Shown in pieces: positions 11,615-37,224 of a DNA stretch of 64,000 bases. The translations under genes were made by a program, and so were the position numbers. This stretch comes from Doris montereyensis (taxonomy: Eukaryota > Mollusca > Gastropoda > Nudibranchia > Dorididae). A model generated the notes under the pieces. The model saw only the letters and a program-made list of their open reading frames with translations, did not search any database and was not told the DNA's origin. The stretch's first letter is position 1, and each line of letters opens with the position of its first letter. Location: assembly GCA_037039925.1 (NCBI GenBank), contig JAXRKP010001327.1:32501-96500 (forward strand). Direction: 5' to 3'.

Positions 11615-12072
11615 CAGTGGTCACCAAACTACAGTCCATGTATCACTATCAGGTCCAGGTCAGTCTTGCCACTATGCGGGAAATCTCATTAATTTTTGTT
11701 TTGTTTTGTTTTTGGGGGGTTGTTTTTGTTGTGCCCCCTCCCCCTTTCCTTTAGGGTGGCTTTTATTTCTTTTCTTTTTTGCTGCTTGATTTGTGAGATT
11801 ATTTACAGCATCATTTAATTTAATTTGATGACTTTCTGGTAAATATCAGTATTGTGATTGTTTTCTTTATTTCTGTATGTATTCAGTGTATTGTAATTGT
11901 ATGGAACAATAAAACATCGAAGGGTTTAAATACGCTTTATGAGTACGAATCAATAAAGCACCAAAGGGTTTGTGTACGCATTATGAGTATGGACCAATAA
12001 TAGTTATCCGGCGCGTGATTGACAATCTCAATTATCCAGCCCCAATTTGAAAAACAAGTTTGGTGACCCTTG
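11615..12072. mobile_element. hAT-like MITE, about 458 bp
   Basis: The left end CAGTGGTCACCAAACT and the complement of the right end, CAAGGGTCACCAAACT, form imperfect terminal repeats of the hAT type (CAG-GGTCACCAAACT). A clean 8-bp duplication was not found. The interior has no ORF and holds two diverged direct copies of about 45 bp near 11905-11990 (ATCAATAAAGCACCAAAGGG type). Confidence 0.5.
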
Positions 12073-12335
12073 GTCAATAACGTGGAACATTAATGCGTAG
12101 CTCAAATCCTATTCAGATTGCACCCTGGTCGTGTTACTGTTAATAAGTCTAGGTGATAGATGTAGAATGAGTACGACTGTCCTTCATTAACATCATGATG
12201 CAACTGCAACTGTAAAAAGTAAAAAGACCCCAAAAACGGTAAAATACTTGGGTGTTCGTAGCTGGTGTTAATACAGACCAGCAAACAAGCCAACACAGAA
12301 CAGACATGAAACGATTGAGTTTTAAAGTTTAAAAG

Positions 12336-12341
12336 TTTATT
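12336..12341 (-). promoter_or_regulatory. Probable polyadenylation signal of the SLC22-like gene
   Basis: AATAAA lies on the minus strand about 280 bases after the stop codon at 12621-12623. The implied 3' UTR (about 12320-12620) contains a (CA)n microsatellite at 12442-12474. Confidence 0.5.
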
Positions 12342-12445
12342 TCATATATGAGTTAATATAACTCAACAGGGGAAACAAAATTTGATTTCTTGGTCACTCT
12401 CAGCTATTCTCAAACATTAATCTTGAACGTACACACATACACACA

Positions 12446-12476
<31 letters not shown>

Positions 12477-12620
12477 CACCACACCACAATATTGCCTTCC
12501 TTAGATTGCTGAGACATATCACGTTCAGTGATCATATGTCTACCATTAAAGTCACAGTCAGCAAATTGAATGACTGCTGTGAAATATTCGGTGGTTTAAA
12601 CGTCTTCAGAAGAATCGTAG

Positions 12621-25637
<13,017 letters not shown>

Positions 25638-25737
25638 CTGCAAAGGGATGAACAAACGAATTAATAAATGAGAAGACAGAAATAAAGGAATGAATGAACA
25701 ATGAAAAGTGCATAGAAGTATATCAGATTAAGAAGTA

Positions 25738-25807
25738 TATTATATATATATATATATATATATAAAAAAAATAATTAAAAAAAAATAAAAATATAAAAAA
25801 AAAATAA

Positions 25808-25860
<53 letters not shown>
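25738..25860. repeat. (TA)n and A-rich low-complexity tract
   Basis: Two TA arrays separated by an A-rich spacer; a run of more than ten G follows near 25928-25940. Confidence 0.95.
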
Positions 25861-25861
<1 letters not shown>

Positions 25862-26511
25862 ATATATGAAATAACTTATTATTTTTATTACGGTACCACA
25901 AACAGCTAAGCTAGCTTGTTTGGGGAGGGGGGGGGGGGGGGTTCCCTAATTTTTGCTATTAAATTTTCAAAATTTCGTTCATAAACATAAAACAAAATAA
26001 TACTAATAGTTCTTATTTGACATCAGACGTAAATTAGAAATAAGTTTGTGAACGTAATAATCGCAAAAAAATCCCTAAAAAACTAACACGAAAAAAGCCC
26101 AAATTACAAATCTACAATCAACAGAAGGGACATTGATTGAGATTCTCATTACATAGTAACACTAGAAATAAATCATTCAGAGAGAGCAAACCTTCGGCAA
26201 GGCCGCTCATCACCTCCGTACAGTATTGTCAGTAGTTAATACAATGCACAACATTTTTGTAATGCAACATAGGGCTATTATTTAATACGATATTGATAAG
26301 TAAAAAAACAATTCAAGTGTCCTTTTGTAATATTTATTTTATTGAAATTTAGCAGTTTCAGTCTCAGGTGCCCCTTCTGCGTTGCGTCTATGAAGCTTAG
26401 ATTCTTCTAGTAATATATTTTTAGATCTAGAAAATCTAATCTAGAGCTAGATATATCTACGTGTAAATTAATAAATAGGAACCTAATGAAGTGATGGATC
26501 TATCAAAACCT

Positions 26512-26514
<3 letters not shown>

Positions 26515-26597
<83 letters not shown>
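26515..26597. repeat. (TA)n microsatellite
   Basis: About 40 uninterrupted TA units, immediately left of a LINE remnant. The surrounding 25.86-26.64 kb is AT-rich without a supported gene. Confidence 0.97.
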
Positions 26598-26601
<4 letters not shown>

Positions 26602-26699
26602 ATTTTATTTTATTTCAGCAATTACATATTCCCTCCAGAACATATGAATGAGTACATACACATATAATTAGTACGCTAAAATAATAAGTAACCCAGATG

Positions 26700-27180
26700 A
26701 GATAACTGAAGATGTAGATGTCTAAATGGAAGAAATCCAAATATAGCTATACGAATAGGCTCGGAAAGGTCCCAAAAGCAGATTATATTTATCAAGAAAT
26801 AATTGAAAACCAAGCGAGAGATGCAGACAAACTACTACGAGCAATATGTCAACAAGCATGGAAGCTAAAAAGGTGTCTGATGACGGGAAAACGGAACGAT
26901 AGTACCAATTCGCAAAGAGAACATCAACAATGGAATGCTGAAAACATAGAGAGATATTACTACTAAGCGTATCAGGAAAAATAAATGCCAAGATACTAGA
27001 ATTGAGCCTGAGTGAAAAAGTAGAGGATTGGATTGAAGAACGTCAGAGTGGACTCAGACCAGGAAGAAGTGTACTGTACATGGCTAAATATTTATATTAA
27101 GACAAATAAAAGAAAAATGAATTGAAAGAAACATTGACTAGCACCTCTGTTTCATTGACTTAGTCCTTTCGTGGTTGTAC
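26700..27180 (+). mobile_element. LINE reverse transcriptase remnant
   Basis: Across several frames one reads GKVPKADYIYQEIIENQA, then ICQQAWKLKRC, LLSVSGKINAKILELSLSEK, ERQSGLRPGRS and HLCFIDL. This is the order of the N-terminal RT segments (fingers and motif A) of non-LTR retrotransposons. Frameshifts and stops make it inactive; motif C is not present. The clade cannot be settled from this fragment. Confidence 0.7.
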
Positions 27181-27924
27181 ATCGATCAGCTGAGCGCTAG
27201 GTGAAAATTTGAGTTCCTGTTGAGTGGCTCGCCGGTCTGTGTTTACACTTATTATTGGTCAAAATTATCGTTTTAGGATTGTCAGACAAAAACGTTTTTA
27301 TATGTAACTTTTCTTCATGAAGACATGGAGTTAAGGTTTGGAAAAGTGGTGTGTAATCGATTGGTTAAAGTACTGGCACAGTTTAAGCGTTCGGTCGCCT
27401 GTGGTTTGCGTTGAGCTGGTAAACTGTTCAACTGCGCTGCCAGAGGGCGTGTTGTTTTTTTATCCGACTCATTCTCCCTTTCCTTGTTCTTTTCAAGGTT
27501 TATTTCTGAGATAAACATATATTTGATATTGATGAAGAACTACTCTATAATGAAGATCGTAGTAAAATATTAATAGCCTGGGTATCACAGACTGAAACAT
27601 ATATCGGAACACAATAAGGCCCAGTAGGTCCCCTACTAGATCTAATAGTTTACTACGCACTACACACTAGCCTACACACTTGTGTTGTACGATACAAAGA
27701 AACTGCAGTTAGCGAAGACAACACAGTAAACCTGTGTTCTCTTCGGCAGTTAACCATGAACCCTAAAGTGGGTCGGATGATGTCTATTCTATTTTTGGCT
27801 ACAGCTCTTGTCTAAGGTGGACATCCAGATGTCCATCTGGTCTTGGCACTAGGGGAACATTCAAGCATACTACGCCATCCCACCCCGCGTTTATCCTAAA
27901 TGGCTTTGACAGCTAGCAATAGAA

Positions 27925-28045
27925 ACAAAACAAACATGTGACATTTCGTGTATTACCTTTGTCAGACAACAAAGGAGGAATATTATACACACTTATACAT
28001 CATCACACAGTGTGATGTCAGAAGAAAAAAACAGATAGGTAAAAA
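27925..28045 (-). repeat. Repeat family H copy (reverse)
   Basis: On the minus strand the order is TTCTTCTGACATCACACTGT, GTTGTCTGACAAAGG, ACGAAATGTCACATGTTTGT. Same block order as the copy at 5530-5940. Confidence 0.65.
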
Positions 28046-28062
28046 AAGAGGGGGCAAGTAGA

Positions 28063-28278
28063 GAGGAGATTATTATTATTATTGTTATTATTATGATCAT
28101 CATCATTATTATTTTATTATTATTATTATTATTATCATGATATATTATTATTATTATTTAAGTATTATTATTATCATTATTATTAGTAGTAGTGGTAGTA
28201 CCATTATTAGCATTATTAGTATTAATATTATTATTATTGTTATTATTAGTAGTAGTAGTAATAGTAGTAGTAGCAGTG

Positions 28279-28329
<51 letters not shown>

Positions 28330-28330
28330 T
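28063..28330. repeat. (ATT)n then (AGT)n trinucleotide tract
   Basis: Imperfect ATT units grade into about 20 near-perfect AGT units. Confidence 0.93.
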
Positions 28331-28417
28331 TGTGTAAATCTACCGAAACATGGAAAAGTTAAGTCTGACAACACAATGCAGGACAAATGCATGTGAAAAG
28401 GCTACCGATGTAGTTAC

Positions 28418-28560
28418 TAATACAAAGGAGCCACAGTGGAGTGAAGTCAAAGGTGAAAAACGACCAAAAAGTGACATCTTCATCAATAAAGGCAGAACAA
28501 ACACGTGACGTTTTAGTTAAAACGCTTGATCAGACAAAAAAATGAGAAATATAGCAAAGT
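28418..28560 (-). repeat. Repeat family H copy (reverse), other permutation
   Basis: On the minus strand the degraded core GTCTGATCAAGCG is followed by ACGTCACGTGTTTGTTCTGC, GATGTCACTTTTTGGTCG and then GACTTCACTCCACTGTGGCT. The last block precedes the core in the copy at 5530-5940 but follows it here. Confidence 0.7.
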
Positions 28561-28868
28561 TGAATTACGAAAACAGCGAGAATTGATATATTATGTATAT
28601 ATACAGAATTATATAACGTACAATAATAATAATAATATGTATTTTATACACGTGTATGTATATATGTATGTGTGTGTGTGTCTGTGTGTGACGTAAACAA
28701 TATATTATGCGTCATAGAAATCGCCTATTGTCTGAGAATCCATCGTTACTGCGGTGAACACCTGGCGCTGGAGTCGCGTCGCTAAAGAAGCCGTATGTTC
28801 AATGCTGACCGAAGCTATAAATTTTCACTTTTGGTGCAAATTGACATAATGAAACAGATATATGCGCC

Positions 28869-28988
28869 TTAGTACATTCTGACCCCTGAGATCACTGCTA
28901 CGATGGACAGGGTGACTTCAAAGAAACAAACCACCAAGTGCATTCTGGTTTGTTCCCCTTCAATGGACACAATTTGGTATTTGCGCAT
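28869..28988 (-). CDS. Possible short exon or small membrane ORF (weak)
   Basis: A 39-codon ORF starts MRKYQIVSIEGEQTRMH and continues with a hydrophobic stretch (LVVCFFEVTLSIVAVIS). It could be chance or an exon; it does not match the phase needed for the upstream SLC22 exon. No function is claimed. Confidence 0.15.
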   Translation of the reverse strand: MRKYQIVSIEGEQTRMHLVVCFFEVTLSIVAVISGVRMY

Positions 28989-29427
28989 TTTTAGCCTCTC
29001 ACTCCTGAACATTTATCATTTAGCATTGGTGGGGGCGTGGAGAGGAGGAGATAAAGACGGCATATCTAGGTCATGAAACTTATTGTGGATATTGAGCAAC
29101 ATTCTGAACGTCCCTGTAACCTGCAATTAAGGGCAAAGATAAGTGCTGGAAACAGAAACACTTATGAAATGTCGTAGTGTTCAGTCAGCGAGCAGTGGGC
29201 TAAACTATCTCCAGTTTTTCGTTGGTAGAAAGTCTTAACCCATACACTGAAAGGTAGATTGGGAACTGATGAAGAAAGAAAGAAAGATATTGGGTTCGAA
29301 TCCTGGCAATATCATGTGCTACTAGTACACGTACTCATACACACACCAGTCCAACAAGTGCTGCTACTACTACTACTACTATTATTACTTTTATTAATAC
29401 ATTGTAGTACATAATACTACTAACTAC

Positions 29428-29429
<2 letters not shown>

Positions 29430-29469
<40 letters not shown>

Positions 29470-29900
29470 TAATGACAACGATACTAATAACAACAATAAC
29501 AATTCGTTACTGATCCCAAGAAGAGAATTACATTCTGTTCCTCAAAAAGAGTAAAAACAAATCATAATACATTATTTATCGTTAAAATTGCAAAATATTA
29601 ATGCATTATAATAAGGCAGGAATACTGGTGTGACAAATACATAACAAAAATGCGCAGGACGTACAACCTTATGCAACCCCCCCCCCCCCCCCCCCCCACC
29701 CACACACATACGCCGTCGGTCAAAGCTCATTCAGCCATGCCCCCCCCCCCCTTCGTCCATTTGTTCTGATAAATACATCACAAAAATGCGTAGGATATTT
29801 ATACAACTTCATTTGACCCCCCCCTGCGCCCTACACACACAACGCATCCCAGCCGACCTCCGACCCCCCCAACACACACACACCTTAAATGCTATTACAT
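29430..29900. repeat. (ATA)n, poly-C runs and CA-rich low complexity
   Basis: An ATA tract at 29430-29465 is followed by C runs of about 19 (near 29679-29697) and about 10 (near 29741-29750). A duplicated phrase (AAATGCGCAGGACGTA and AAATGCGTAGGATATT) marks two diverged copies of a roughly 140-bp unit. Confidence 0.7.
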
Positions 29901-30222
29901 GTACTACAACAATAAATAATTACTACTACCAGGAATACTACTACTATTGCATGTGTACTACTACACACACCAGTCCCATCACTACTACTACCACTGCTGC
30001 TACTACCAAACTACTACTAGTACATGTTCTACCACACACACACACCAGTCCAATAACAACGACACTGTACTACTATCAGGATTGTTACTACAAAAATGGG
30101 CAACAATTACGCGTTCTAGGTACACACACCAGTACTATAACTACACACACCAGTCCTATAACTACACACACCAGTCATACCGCCACCACAATTATAATAT
30201 AGTTTGGAAACACAAGGGGCTC

Positions 30223-30439
30223 AAATTTGTACTCCTTGTCAGTATCAGCTTAGATCTACATAGAGGTGAAACGGAAGAAATATAATATAAATCCACAATC
30301 CCTTACCCTGAACCCCATAGCCCCACACCATAATGGGGTGGGCGAGGGCGGGATGCCTTCAGGGTAAGGGATTGTGGATACGTTTCTTTCTTCTCACCCC
30401 TATATGTCGATCTAAGCCGATACTGACAACTACAAATTT
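30223..30439. mobile_element. Foldback element with arms of about 85 bp
   Basis: The left arm at 30223-30311 (AAATTTGTACTCCTTGTCAG to CCACAATCCCTTACCCTGAA) is complementary, with small differences, to 30358-30439. The spacer is about 46 bp and GC-rich. No ORF or clear target duplication was seen. Confidence 0.75.
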
Positions 30440-31134
30440 TACCCATTTTCTATTACGCCGCTAAACCGTAAAATTACCTTTTTTGACTAATACATACATT
30501 ATTATTATTATGTAATTGTCTTCTGTATAAAGGCAGTGAGCATGCTCTTTCGATTGGGTATTCGATTTTTAGTAGCTTGAGATGTTAACAATTACCTTTA
30601 TTGGAAGCGAACTTTACATCATCATCATCATTATTATTATTGTTATATTATTATTATTACTATATATCTGTATTATGATATCATTATTATAAGTACTATC
30701 ATTATTGCTGCTGTTGTTGTTATATAGCATCATCGTCATTATTACAATGAGTGTTACTATTATTGCTATGTAACTGACTTAGTAATAGATACATTGCACC
30801 AATTAAGACAAACAATTTTACTAATGAGTTAACATACCTATCGGTTCATGAAAATGTTTGTAGTTACGTAGTAGATGTTTTTAATCTTGGTTGTATCTCT
30901 TTCTTTGTCGTGTATTTAAGATGCACACGGTTCATATATCCAATTTTTCTACCTATTTTACGAGTCTATCAAAACATTTCAATTGACAAGCGAACAATGG
31001 AAATATGTAACATCTTTGTAGATGAAGGCTGGTTATCTGTAATTTCAGCTGTTGTATATCAGAGGTTATATATTTGGAGTATATGTCAAGTACGTACTTT
31101 GTACATCACTTAACCTAGTTTGTACCCGTCAAAC

Positions 31135-31739
31135 TCACACACACAAACATGAACGTATAACACATGCACGTAAATGTACATATGTATATATGAGTATACA
31201 CATATACTCACGTACCTCCCTACCTACATAGATACATACACATATGCAAACACCAACGCATACATACGTACAACCATGCATGTATCCACATAAAAACATA
31301 GTAAATAATGCATGTAACACATAAATACATACATGTAATACATAAATGCATACATACATATTCACATGTACATACAAACATAACAAACTTTCAAATATTT
31401 CAACATGCTTGCATTTATACAATGATACCTATATACAAACATTCATACTTACAATCATACATAGATACAAACGCATATATATACACATACTGACACACAG
31501 TACATACATATTTGTACACAGGCATACGTACACGCATAGAAATATTTATACATACATGCATACATACAATGATACACATACATACAAACATCCATACTTA
31601 CATATATATATACAAACATTGCATTAATAAGTTTACTTATACTTAGATACATAACATACACACAAACCTAACTTCCTACATACACAAACACATACATACG
31701 TGCATGCATGTATGCAGACGCATCAAATAACAGTATTTA

Positions 31740-31740
<1 letters not shown>
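31135..31740. repeat. Degenerate ACAT/ATAC-rich tract
   Basis: Diverged ACATAC tetranucleotide repeats over 600 bp produce long but meaningless ORFs rich in Y, I, H and T. Confidence 0.85.
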
Positions 31741-31741
<1 letters not shown>

Positions 31742-31797
<56 letters not shown>

Positions 31798-31887
31798 CCA
31801 TACACACACATATCCACACAGTACATACATATCCATAAATATTCATACATACATACTACACACCTATTCATATTTTAATTTATATGA

Positions 31888-31931
<44 letters not shown>

Positions 31932-31959
31932 TTGTACATATATATATATATATTAATAT

Positions 31960-32042
<83 letters not shown>
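31742..32042. repeat. Three (TA)n microsatellites
   Basis: TA arrays at about 31742-31795, 31890-31926 and 31965-32042. Confidence 0.97.
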
Positions 32043-32051
<9 letters not shown>

Positions 32052-32520
32052 TAAATATGCCGGATATGTATATATATATGACGTTCTCTAACTATGAGCA
32101 CTATAAACTCATGAACCACTGCACCCAGGACCACCATACTTCGCATACATATATATGTTTCAAAAAAAGCCTGCTTTAGTTTCTTGGTGAATGAACTATT
32201 GAATCAAATCAGTATATAAATAAATTGGGAAAAGATTGCGTGCCTGCGATGGAGAAAACGTTTTTATTGTTCATGGATATCTGGTTATTGCAATTAAATA
32301 CCCACGTATACTGGAATACTGATTCGATCTTACATTCGTACGTAATATTACCCGTACTTGACACAATTAATTGTTTCTGAGTTTACCGCAGTCAAAGTTC
32401 AAAAGATCCAGCTTTATTGTAAAGAGAAATCACAATCTACCGTTGCCTCCGGGCATGCTTGTATCGTATAATATTATGAGTGAGAGAAAGTTAGTAGAGC
32501 GTGCGCGCGTGTGTGTGTGT

Positions 32521-32636
<116 letters not shown>

Positions 32637-32878
32637 GGCACACACAGAGAGAGAAAGAATAAGAAAGAGAATGAGAGAGAAAAAAAGAAAGAGAAGAAGA
32701 CAGAGACAGCTATAGATACAGTACATACAACGCGGTATACATACTATTTTAAGGTTAAAGGATTACAAACATATATTAGATTTAGTCCATATTTCCATGC
32801 ATTCTCAGAACATGTCTTATTACAATATAATACACTATTTTTTACATTACTCACATCATGTAACAATTTATGCATTTA

Positions 32879-32995
<117 letters not shown>

Positions 32996-33213
32996 GTTTA
33001 ATATGTTACATAAAGCAAAGAAAAATGTAAACAAATAATCGGCAGCGCCAGGCGCTTACAGCTAGTATCATTTATAATATTCACTTGTAGATTTGTCCTA
33101 CTTGGCTTTTGTTTTTGTTGTTTTGTCTTTTGGAGGGGTAGCTTTCTTTTTCTTTTGGGGGGGGGGAGTTGAATTTTTCGGTGTCATTTTGTCTTTACGT
33201 TGTTATAAAATCA

Positions 33214-33512
33214 AGATAGCTTCGGTGGCCGAGTGGTTAGGCTGTCGGACTTGGGATCATGAGGTCCTCGGTTCAAATTCTACCAAACTAGTTCCGCCGC
33301 TCTGTTCCTTGGAAAAGACATTTAACAGGCATTTTACCCACTTACCCCAGATGCAAAAGGGTACAAACACTAGCTTGGGAGTGAAAATCTGCGTCGGACC
33401 AGTGTCCTGTCCAGGAGGTAATTATTATCACCCGTTCCACTTCATACTACACACAAACAGGGATATGCTTCAGTTCTATGGGCCGTAATGGCCTTGAACG
33501 AACGCTACCTCA
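33214..33512 (+). repeat. SINE family B copy with tRNA-Ser-like head
   Basis: A perfect A box TGGCCGAGTGG (33226-33236) and B box GGTTCAAATTC (33270-33280) form a Pol III promoter resembling tRNA-Ser. The body CCTTGGAAAAGACATTTAAC, GGTACAAACACTAGCTTGGG and the 3' block GGGCCGTAATGGCCTTGAA match 13262-13535. The long tail rules out a functional tRNA gene. Confidence 0.88.
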
Positions 33513-33852
33513 CTATTACAAGACGTGAAATCATGTTAGAGAGTGATGTCATAAACTGGCCAAGATGTTAGAGTAATACAATGTCAGAAGGGCCTATTTG
33601 TTAGTGAGTGTGTGAAACACAACATCATAATCATTAAGACAAACTGTAACGGTCATGACAAGTATAGCCTCACCTTTCCACGATAAATAAATTCTTCAAG
33701 ATTTTCAACAAAATGTAATGACCATTTTCTTTCTTCATGCGATACGTCAAACGAAAAGAAGCAAATCCAGAACGGCATTACATACATTTCATATATCTCT
33801 ACTTCACCAGACGTGAATTATGCACAGTCAACGAGAAGCAGTATTAATGATG

Positions 33853-33853
33853 A

Positions 33854-33928
<75 letters not shown>

Positions 33929-33930
33929 CG
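33853..33930. repeat. (AGT)n microsatellite
   Basis: About 25 AGT units. Confidence 0.97.
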
Positions 33931-33957
33931 GTGGTAGTGGTAGTGGTAGTAATAATA

Positions 33958-34128
33958 TAGCTGGGTACTCATTTACACCTGAGTCCAGTTAGGAAAGTGG
34001 AGTAGAGTACCTTCCACAAAATTACAACGTTGCAACAACAAAAACACCTGCGCCAGCCGTGAGGTTTGAACCATTTCTGGTCATGGTTATAATCTTACAA
34101 CACAACAATTCAGCTACAACGTCTCATC
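33958..34128 (-). repeat. SINE family C copy (reverse)
   Basis: The plus strand shows GCTGGGTACTCATTTACACC, GGAAAGTGGAGTAGAGTACC and then a reversed tRNA-like head (GTGAGGTTTGAACC). It is the complement of the element at 66-246. Confidence 0.65.
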
Positions 34129-34129
34129 A

Positions 34130-36560
34130 GAGAGAGAAAAGGAAGAATAAGAAGAAGATGATGAAGGAGAAGAGGGAAGAAGAAGAAAAAAACAAGAAGA
34201 CGAAGAAGAAGAACAACAAGAATAAGAAATAAATTACTATAAAAATAGAATAGACATTAATGTTATGACAATATTGACAATGATAACCTAATTTTTTAAT
34301 TTCCTTGAGTGGATGTGCTCTCATAATATTAATAATATCGGCACCAGTTTAATCTTGTACCAAAGGTGTTTCCCTTTAATTTTGTTGTGCAGCAGCACTG
34401 TCCTTCATATCTGAGACAACACTAATATTTTAAGGGCTCTTTATAGCCTGTTGTCCTTTTTTTTATTATCTCAAGCAAAGTTCACAATAATTAGGATACA
34501 AAGTGAAACATTCATACTTCCTACAACGTGTACTACATAGAGGATTACAGATACTTTTAGTCATTCATTATCTATCTATCTCAGTCTGATTGAAAGAACG
34601 ACTCATTGGGATGGTGTTGAATACGTCATAAATTATCAGAAAAATTAGGAAAGGATAGATGACAAGACAATGCTTTTAAATAAATAAGAGGGATAGATAT
34701 CAAAACACATTAAATGTTAATTTGAGATTTTAAGTGATGTAAGCGAGCTAATAACCAGGACAGAATTAGTGTCAACGTAAAATAATGATAGAAAGGTAGC
34801 GGTAGGCCAGTCGAGGTCGGTATGGAGGAGAACAAGAAGAAGGAGAAGAAGAAGAAGAAAGAAGAAGAAAAAGAGGAAGAAGAAAAGAAGACAACAACAA
34901 CAAAAACAAGAAGAAGAAGATCGTGATGATAATAAATCGGCTTAGGTTTATCATAGACGATCGTTATAATAAAGCACCAGTAACAATGAGTTACATACAA
35001 TGGGCCGTCAAAGTGTGAAAACGATAATCACCACCGAAGAGAAGAAACCGATGTTACTCACATGTTCATCTCATCAGGCGAATGTTGACGCCATCATCCG
35101 TGTTGCAAAGACAAGTGGTGTATGTACTATTATATCACCTGTTGTACAAAGTTTTGCTTTGATTAGTTCAATGTACGACTACGAAGATATTAAGTGAATT
35201 ATCGGTACAATGCTTTCTGCTTATCAGAACATCGCTTATAAATAAGAGCACATCGAATATAATAGTATCGCAAGCATGCTACAACACGAATGATATCAAG
35301 TACGATAATCAGATCCGACTTTTTAATTTTAACGCATGTGGGAAATGGCGGTTTCGATGAATGAAAGGCGGGGAAACAATGAATTTTTCCTTCATCAAAC
35401 GACACTTCTGGTAGATGAATTTCTCAAATGAAAGCAACACTGAGATCATTTAGAACACGAAGGCAAACTATGGATACTCTTAGTGGCCTGGCAACACAGC
35501 CTTTTCTTTTTTTTACGCACACAAAAAACGACCCACTAAGAATGTATAGATCTAGATCTAAGGAAACTTTTTCACGCTACCTGAATTTTAGCTCTCAAAC
35601 TTCAGCGAATGTAGCATCAGTTGTAAGAACGCTTACTCGAAATTTTAGCCTCGTCCAATAACATTAAAACAGAGTCACATTCGTGGCAGCTCATTTCTCA
35701 TTAGCCCACAATGATATCACACTAATGTGCTGAAACGTTTTGCATTCAAGTGCGACATGCCCCAGGTGAGGGGCAACAAAGAAAGACGCGGGGGGGGGGG
35801 GGGGGAGACATGGCAGTTTGTTGATGATCTCGAACATCGTTGGATGTTATGTATGGTTATACAACAGGCTCGCATTTGAACCTCGAGGGGATTAAAAACA
35901 CAGTCCGCCCAGATCTAGACGGCCAGATGGTGTGAATCAACGCATTGACCTGGTTACATCTGTGACCATTGATCGACGGTGTAGGATATGTTGAGCAACT
36001 ATGTGTAAAGTGAATAGAGTGTGTGCCGGGGAGGAGAGGATGGGAGAGGGGTCGGTGGGGCAGTGGCTATCGTGCACTTTTAAAATCAAAACAAAATTTA
36101 AAAGAACGGAGAATTAGAAGAGGGCTTCATTCATGAACGTTGTCCCTGAGGCAATGTGGGAGGCTAAAGTTTGTGTTCTTGTCATGATACTATACGCTCT
36201 AACGAACATTATACCACAGCTCTCAAGAACATAATATCATGGCAAGAATACACGAACAGCAAAACATTACACGGTTGGCTCCCAAAATTAACAGCAGTAG
36301 CCGTAAAGAGATTAAAATTCAGTGGGCAATGCCTGAGGAGAAGCAAAGAAGAATTCATTAATAAAGCAATTGTATTGTGAACCGAAACATGGAACTAGAT
36401 CAAGGGGGAGATCACCACTCACATTGTACACTTGACTTGAATCAGTTGAAGGAAGACACCGGACTCCCAAGAGAATGCTACACACAGCAATGATGGATAG
36501 AGACATATAATAATAATAGGGAGGAAAAAGGTCATGCAAATCTTACTACTGTACTGTATG
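34130..36560. other. Gene-poor stretch with purine-rich tracts
   Basis: (GAA)-rich tracts lie at 34130-34215 and 34825-34922; a G run lies near 35790-35806. ORFs of 65-77 codons at 35000-35197, 35428-35661 and 36171-36380 have no recognisable domain or supporting splice structure and are not called. Confidence 0.5.
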
Positions 36561-36619
36561 TACTATTACTGCTTTCTACTACTACTACTACTACCTAGGA
36601 AATCTCAGTATAGGTAGTT

Positions 36620-36667
36620 CCAGACTACTACTACTACTACTACTACTATTATTACTACTATTACTAT

Positions 36668-36735
<68 letters not shown>
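36620..36735. repeat. (CTA)n microsatellite
   Basis: About 35 CTA units with a few ATT interruptions, abutting a foldback element. Confidence 0.97.
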
Positions 36736-36736
36736 G

Positions 36737-36975
36737 TGAAAGTAATGATATAAGACGAGACAAATACAAGGAATAGACAGAAAAAAAAATCATGACCGCC
36801 CTGGGAATCGAGCCCGCGACCTCTTCGTCGGCACCCATCGCCTCACTATGAAAAGAAAGCGTGCTACCAACCAAGTTAACTAGTAACTACGCTATTTCTG
36901 TCTATTCCTTGTATTTGTATCGTCTTTGTTCCTATGGGGTTTTCGTAGTATCTTATGTCATACCTTTACTTCCGA
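36737..36975 (-). mobile_element. Foldback element with tRNA-like core, copy 1
   Basis: Outer arms GACAAATACAAGGAATAGAC and the complement at about 36900-36925 enclose a tRNA-like sequence. On the minus strand that core has an A-box-like TTAACTTGGTTGG, GGCGATGGGTGCCGACGAAG and B-box-like GGGCTCGATTCCC. The same arms and core occur at 60246-60540 in the other orientation. Confidence 0.75.
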
Positions 36976-37000
36976 CATGCCCCTTGCCTCAGTGTTTGTT

Positions 37001-37001
<1 letters not shown>

Positions 37002-37061
<60 letters not shown>

Positions 37062-37095
37062 GCTGCTGCTACTACTACTACTACTACTACTACAT
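37002..37095. repeat. (CTA)n with a CTG interruption
   Basis: About 30 trinucleotide units with TGCTGCTGCTGC in the middle. Confidence 0.97.
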
Positions 37096-37224
37096 GTACT
37101 ACTATTACTACTACCAATAATAATAAAAAATAGTTCTTGTATAGCGCCCCACCCCGATAACATAATAATAATGTCAAGTTCAGGTCGCTCAAACATAGAT
37201 AAACATTAGATATCAAGATATATG

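Noticed and set aside
28740..28760. Minus-strand ATG with MDSQTIGDFYDA as a first exon
   Set aside because: No donor site follows before the stop and the phase does not match the first transporter exon found.
29288..29312. Perfect B box GGTTCGAATCC suggesting a tRNA gene
   Set aside because: No A box or cloverleaf arms at the right spacing upstream; at most a worn tRNA-derived fragment.
33214..33290. Functional tRNA-Ser gene
   Set aside because: The anticodon arm and acceptor pairing are poor and a SINE body follows that also occurs elsewhere.
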